Source: Pseudooctadecabacter jejudonensis
Lineage (GTDB): Bacteria > Pseudomonadota > Alphaproteobacteria > Rhodobacterales > Rhodobacteraceae
Reading direction: 5' to 3'
NCBI RefSeq assembly: GCF_900172275.1
Contig: NZ_FWFT01000003.1
Location: forward strand, 434,001 to 498,000
DNA length: 64,000 nt
Both the position numbers and the translations under genes were made by a program. Below are positions 61,436 through 64,000 of the stretch, one piece after another. Each line of letters begins with the position of its first letter. Position 1 is the first letter of the stretch. The notes below the pieces were generated by a model, which did no database searches, was not told where the DNA came from, and saw only the letters and a list, made by a program, of their open reading frames with translations.

Positions 61436-62665
61436 ATGAAACGAGTCGTCATCACAGGGCTGGGCATCGTCAGCCCCATCGGAAACAACGCCGCCGAAGT
61501 GGACGCGGCCTTGCGCGCAGGCACCTCCGGCATCGTGGCCTCCGAGGAGATGGCCGAACACGGGTTCCGCAGCCAGGTTGCGGGCACCCTCAAGATCGAC
61601 ATCGCAGACCATGTCGACAAACGCACCCTGCGGTTCATGGGGCCGGGTGCAGCCTATGCCCACATCGCCATGGGCCAAGCGATCGAAGACGCTGGCCTGA
61701 CCGAGGCTGAGGTCGTAAACCCCATGACCGGCCTCATCGCAGGGTCCGGCGGGCCGTCGACATCCGCCATGCTGGCCGCGCATCAGACCGTGTTGAAAAA
61801 CGGATCGACCAAACGCATCGGGCCGTTCGCCGTGCCCAAAACCATGTCCTCCACCGTCAGCGCGAACCTTGCGACGGCTTACAAGATCAAGGGCATGAAT
61901 TTCTCGATCACGTCTGCCTGTTCCACATCCCTGCACTGCATCGGCATGGCGGCCCAGCAAATCGCACTGGGTCATCAGGACGTGATGTTCGGTGGTGGCG
62001 GCGAAGAATTGGACTGGACGCTCTCGTGCCTCTTTGATGCGATGGGGGCCATGTCGAGCAAGTACAACGACACGCCCACCCGCGCCTCTCGCGCGTTTGA
62101 CGCGGACCGCGACGGCTTCGTCATCGCAGGCGGCGGCGCGATGGTTGTGCTGGAATCCCTCGATCACGCGCTCGCCCGTGGGGCGAAAATCTACGCCGAA
62201 GTCACCGGTTTCTCCGCCACTTCAGACGGCGCCGACATGGTCGCCCCCTCCGGCGAAGGCGGCGAACGCGCCATGCGCGGCGCGCTGGCGACCCTGCCCG
62301 AGGGCAGAACCGTCAGCTACATCAACGCCCACGGCACATCGACACCCGTCGGCGATGTGGGTGAGGTTGAGGCCGTGCGCCGTGTCTTCGGCACAGGCAG
62401 CACGCCGCCCATTTCCTCGACCAAATCCATGACCGGCCACTCCCAAGGGGCCACGGGCGCACAGGAAGCCGTCTATTGTCTGCTGGCGCTGCAGGGCGAT
62501 TACATCATCCCCTCGATCAACGTCGAAACCCTCGATCCCGCCATCAACGCCAGCGAAATCGCCACAGCGTTCAAGGCGGATGCAGGCCTCGACACGGTGA
62601 TGACAAACTCCTTCGGGTTTGGCGGCACCAACGGGTCCATGTTGATGAGCAAATATCGCGGGTAA
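61436..62665 (+). CDS. fabB: 3-oxoacyl-ACP synthase I
   Basis: The 409-residue condensing enzyme elongates fatty acids and is needed for unsaturated chains. The catalytic Cys is in TSACSTSLHCIG, with His residues in NAHGTSTPVGD and TKSMTGHSQGATG; FGFGGTNGSML ends the protein. The order KS I (FabB) rather than II is supported by the link with fabA. The ATG at 61436 is preceded by 163 bases without genes, which should contain its promoter. It converges with arsJ. Confidence 0.96.
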   Translation: MKRVVITGLGIVSPIGNNAAEVDAALRAGTSGIVASEEMAEHGFRSQVAGTLKIDIADHVDKRTLRFMGPGAAYAHIAMGQAIEDAGLTEAEVVNPMTGLIAGSGGPSTSAMLAAHQTVLKNGSTKRIGPFAVPKTMSSTVSANLATAYKIKGMNFSITSACSTSLHCIGMAAQQIALGHQDVMFGGGGEELDWTLSCLFDAMGAMSSKYNDTPTRASRAFDADRDGFVIAGGGAMVVLESLDHALARGAKIYAEVTGFSATSDGADMVAPSGEGGERAMRGALATLPEGRTVSYINAHGTSTPVGDVGEVEAVRRVFGTGSTPPISSTKSMTGHSQGATGAQEAVYCLLALQGDYIIPSINVETLDPAINASEIATAFKADAGLDTVMTNSFGFGGTNGSMLMSKYRG

Positions 62666-62714
62666 GCCCGCAGGCGCGCCCTAAGACACACTGCACAGCG
62701 CCATCTGCGCGCTG

Positions 62715-63980
62715 TCAGTCTGTCTGCTGCTGTGGCGGCGATAAAAACCCGACCGCCACCGCCGACAGGGCCACCATGCACGCCGCGATCCCCAACATCA
62801 GCGGCAAGCCCCCGATCTGATAGCTGATCCCGGAGGCCAGCGTGCCAATCAACCGGCCCGCCGCATTCGCCATGTAATAAAACCCCACGTCCATCGTCAC
62901 CCGGCCCGCCGAGGTAAACGACAGGATCAGGAACGAATGCAGTGAGGAATTCACGGCAAAAAGCCCGCCAAACACCAACAACCCCGCAACCACAAGCGGC
63001 GTCAGCCAACCTTGCGGTCCGTTCGCGACCAAAGCCGCCACAGCCAGACCCGCCGGCACAGTGGCAAGGGCCCACGCCCAGCCCCGTGCCGCCGCGATCA
63101 GGTCCGCCGTGGGGCGCGATTTGGCGCGCAGAATGCGGGGCGCATTGGCCTGCACCAACCCGTAGAGGATCACCCACACCGCCATAAACGTCCCGATCAT
63201 AAAGAACGCCGCGCGATTGCCGTCCGTCGTGCCGTCCGACAGGACCGCGTAGAAATAAATCGGGATGCCCACGACAAACCAAACGTCCCGCGCACCGAAC
63301 AAAACGACCCGCGCCGCACTCAGCCAATTGACATTGGACGACTTGGACAACACCTCCCAGAACTTGGCGTCCGCGCGGCCCTTGGGTAGGCCCGTCGGCA
63401 TAAAGATCAGCACTGCAATCAAGATCACCGCCAAAACTGCAGCCATCCCCAGCACGGCACCAACAAACCCTACCGTCGCCAGCAGCGCAGCCCCCATCAG
63501 AAAGCCCACGCCTTTGACCATGTTCTTGGACCCCGTCAGCAAGGCCACCCAGCGGAACAACCCAGCATCGCCCGCAGGTGCCAGCAGTTTGACCGCCGAT
63601 TTCGAAGACATCTTGGCCAGATCCTTGGCCACGCCACTGGCCCCCTGCACCAGCATCACAAAAACAACCGATGCACCCACAGCCCAACTCGGATCCAACT
63701 GGGCCAAGGCGACCAACGCCACAACCTGCAGCCCCAGCCCCGCATAAAGCGTCGACGTCAGCCCGAACCGCGCTGCAATCCAGCCCGCACACAGGTTCGT
63801 CACGATCCCCGCGACCTCATACAACACAAACAGATACGCCAACTGCACCGGCGAAAAGCCCAGCGTGTGAAAGTGCAACAACACCAACATCCGCAAAGCG
63901 CCGTCCGTCAGCATGAACGCCCAATAGGCCGCCGTCACCGCGATATAGGCCGACAGCCCCTCAGGCCGCGCCGTGGTCAC
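62715..63980 (-). CDS. arsJ: Organoarsenical efflux MFS transporter
   Basis: The 421-residue protein has about 12 transmembrane helices. It carries the ArsJ-type N-terminus AAYWAFMLTDGALRMLVLLHFH, then FVLYEVAGIVTNLCAGWIAARFGLTSTL, GASGVAKDLAKMSSKSAVKLL and RWVALLTGSKNMVKGVGFLMG. ArsJ exports 1-arseno-3-phosphoglycerate made by a dedicated glyceraldehyde-3-phosphate dehydrogenase, which gives arsenate resistance. The start is a GTG at 63980, overlapping the stop of an upstream minus-strand frame that is cut by the window edge. That gene should be the dehydrogenase, as in other arsJ operons. Confidence 0.88.
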   Translation of the reverse strand: MTTARPEGLSAYIAVTAAYWAFMLTDGALRMLVLLHFHTLGFSPVQLAYLFVLYEVAGIVTNLCAGWIAARFGLTSTLYAGLGLQVVALVALAQLDPSWAVGASVVFVMLVQGASGVAKDLAKMSSKSAVKLLAPAGDAGLFRWVALLTGSKNMVKGVGFLMGAALLATVGFVGAVLGMAAVLAVILIAVLIFMPTGLPKGRADAKFWEVLSKSSNVNWLSAARVVLFGARDVWFVVGIPIYFYAVLSDGTTDGNRAAFFMIGTFMAVWVILYGLVQANAPRILRAKSRPTADLIAAARGWAWALATVPAGLAVAALVANGPQGWLTPLVVAGLLVFGGLFAVNSSLHSFLILSFTSAGRVTMDVGFYYMANAAGRLIGTLASGISYQIGGLPLMLGIAACMVALSAVAVGFLSPPQQQTD

Positions 63981-64000
63981 AGACGGCCCCCGACCATCAC
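63977..64000 (-). CDS. 3' end of a gene upstream of arsJ (cut by window edge)
   Basis: A minus-strand frame enters from the window edge, ending VMVGGRL then TGA, with its stop overlapping the arsJ GTG (GTGA). Only eight codons are visible, so the product cannot be recognised. By neighbourhood it may be the ArsJ-associated glyceraldehyde-3-phosphate dehydrogenase. Confidence 0.3.
   Translation of the reverse strand: MMVGGRL

Noticed and set aside
1-64000. CRISPR array, prophage or intact insertion sequence
   Set aside because: No regularly spaced direct repeats, phage structural genes or complete transposase with end repeats were seen anywhere in the window.

Overview
The window is high-GC chromosomal DNA of an alphaproteobacterium. 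It is most likely a member of the Rhodobacterales (Roseobacter group). The evidence is the housekeeping neighbourhoods miaB-phoH-ybeY-corC-lnt-metK, aroA-cmk and rpsA-ihfB-lapA-trpF-trpB, irr next to fabA, and a SAM/SAH riboswitch in front of metK. The left part (1-25 kb) is accessory catabolic DNA and the right part (26-64 kb) is mostly core genome with insertions. No CRISPR array, prophage or intact insertion sequence was seen.

Left part. Positions 1-4345 hold a minus-strand operon for a CUT2-type sugar or polyol ABC transporter, with an IolI-like isomerase in front and a LacI regulator at its end, behind a perfect 22-bp LacI-type palindrome. Positions 4556-6943 are a small operon (ChrR-like cupin, FAD oxidoreductase, TetR) with its own 22-bp palindrome. 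Positions 6983-13003 are gntR, a DapA-family lyase/deaminase, an aldehyde dehydrogenase, an MttB-like methyltransferase and a FAD amine oxidase, tightly overlapped; the set looks like catabolism of a methylated amino acid or betaine. An NADPH:quinone-reductase-like gene and a GFA-family gene follow.

The most unusual locus is the minus-strand operon 20323-14701: a NicX-like (2,5-dihydroxypyridine 5,6-dioxygenase family) metalloenzyme, an acyl-CoA-dehydrogenase-fold flavoprotein, a 665-residue fusion of SRPBCC, alpha/beta-hydrolase and TetR domains, and a Tat-exported flavin amine oxidase whose domain order is circularly permuted. A near-perfect 19-bp palindrome just upstream is a natural target for the TetR domain. 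I read it as a self-regulated pathway for an N-heterocyclic compound; the substrate is unknown. Upstream lies a partly decayed hydantoinase cluster: hyuA and hyuB are intact, but the following FAD oxidoreductase is frameshifted and truncated, and the lysR gene before it keeps only its 3' part, close to the 3' end of tRNA-Ser(GCU).

Right part. Next come ychF, trpA, lldD, rplY, a GAF-EAL protein, pth, a serine hydrolase, a DUF2237 gene, a secreted Sel1-like protein, then trpB, a small conserved ORF, trpF, lapA, ihfB and rpsA. About 6 kb separates rpsA from cmk-aroA, which are normally close together. That insert carries a second LacI gene, an orphan gene behind two LacI-type operators, a DUF2130 gene, a rhodanese, secreted proteins and a histidine phosphatase. 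Then follow trmB, metK with its riboswitch, lnt, corC, ybeY, phoH, a lipoprotein and an OmpA protein that share a domain, miaB, a glycosyltransferase-like gene, a degenerate RAYT transposase relative, irr, fabA, an aldehyde dehydrogenase, fabB and arsJ. Pairs of short hairpins with unrelated arm sequences recur in the intergenic spaces.
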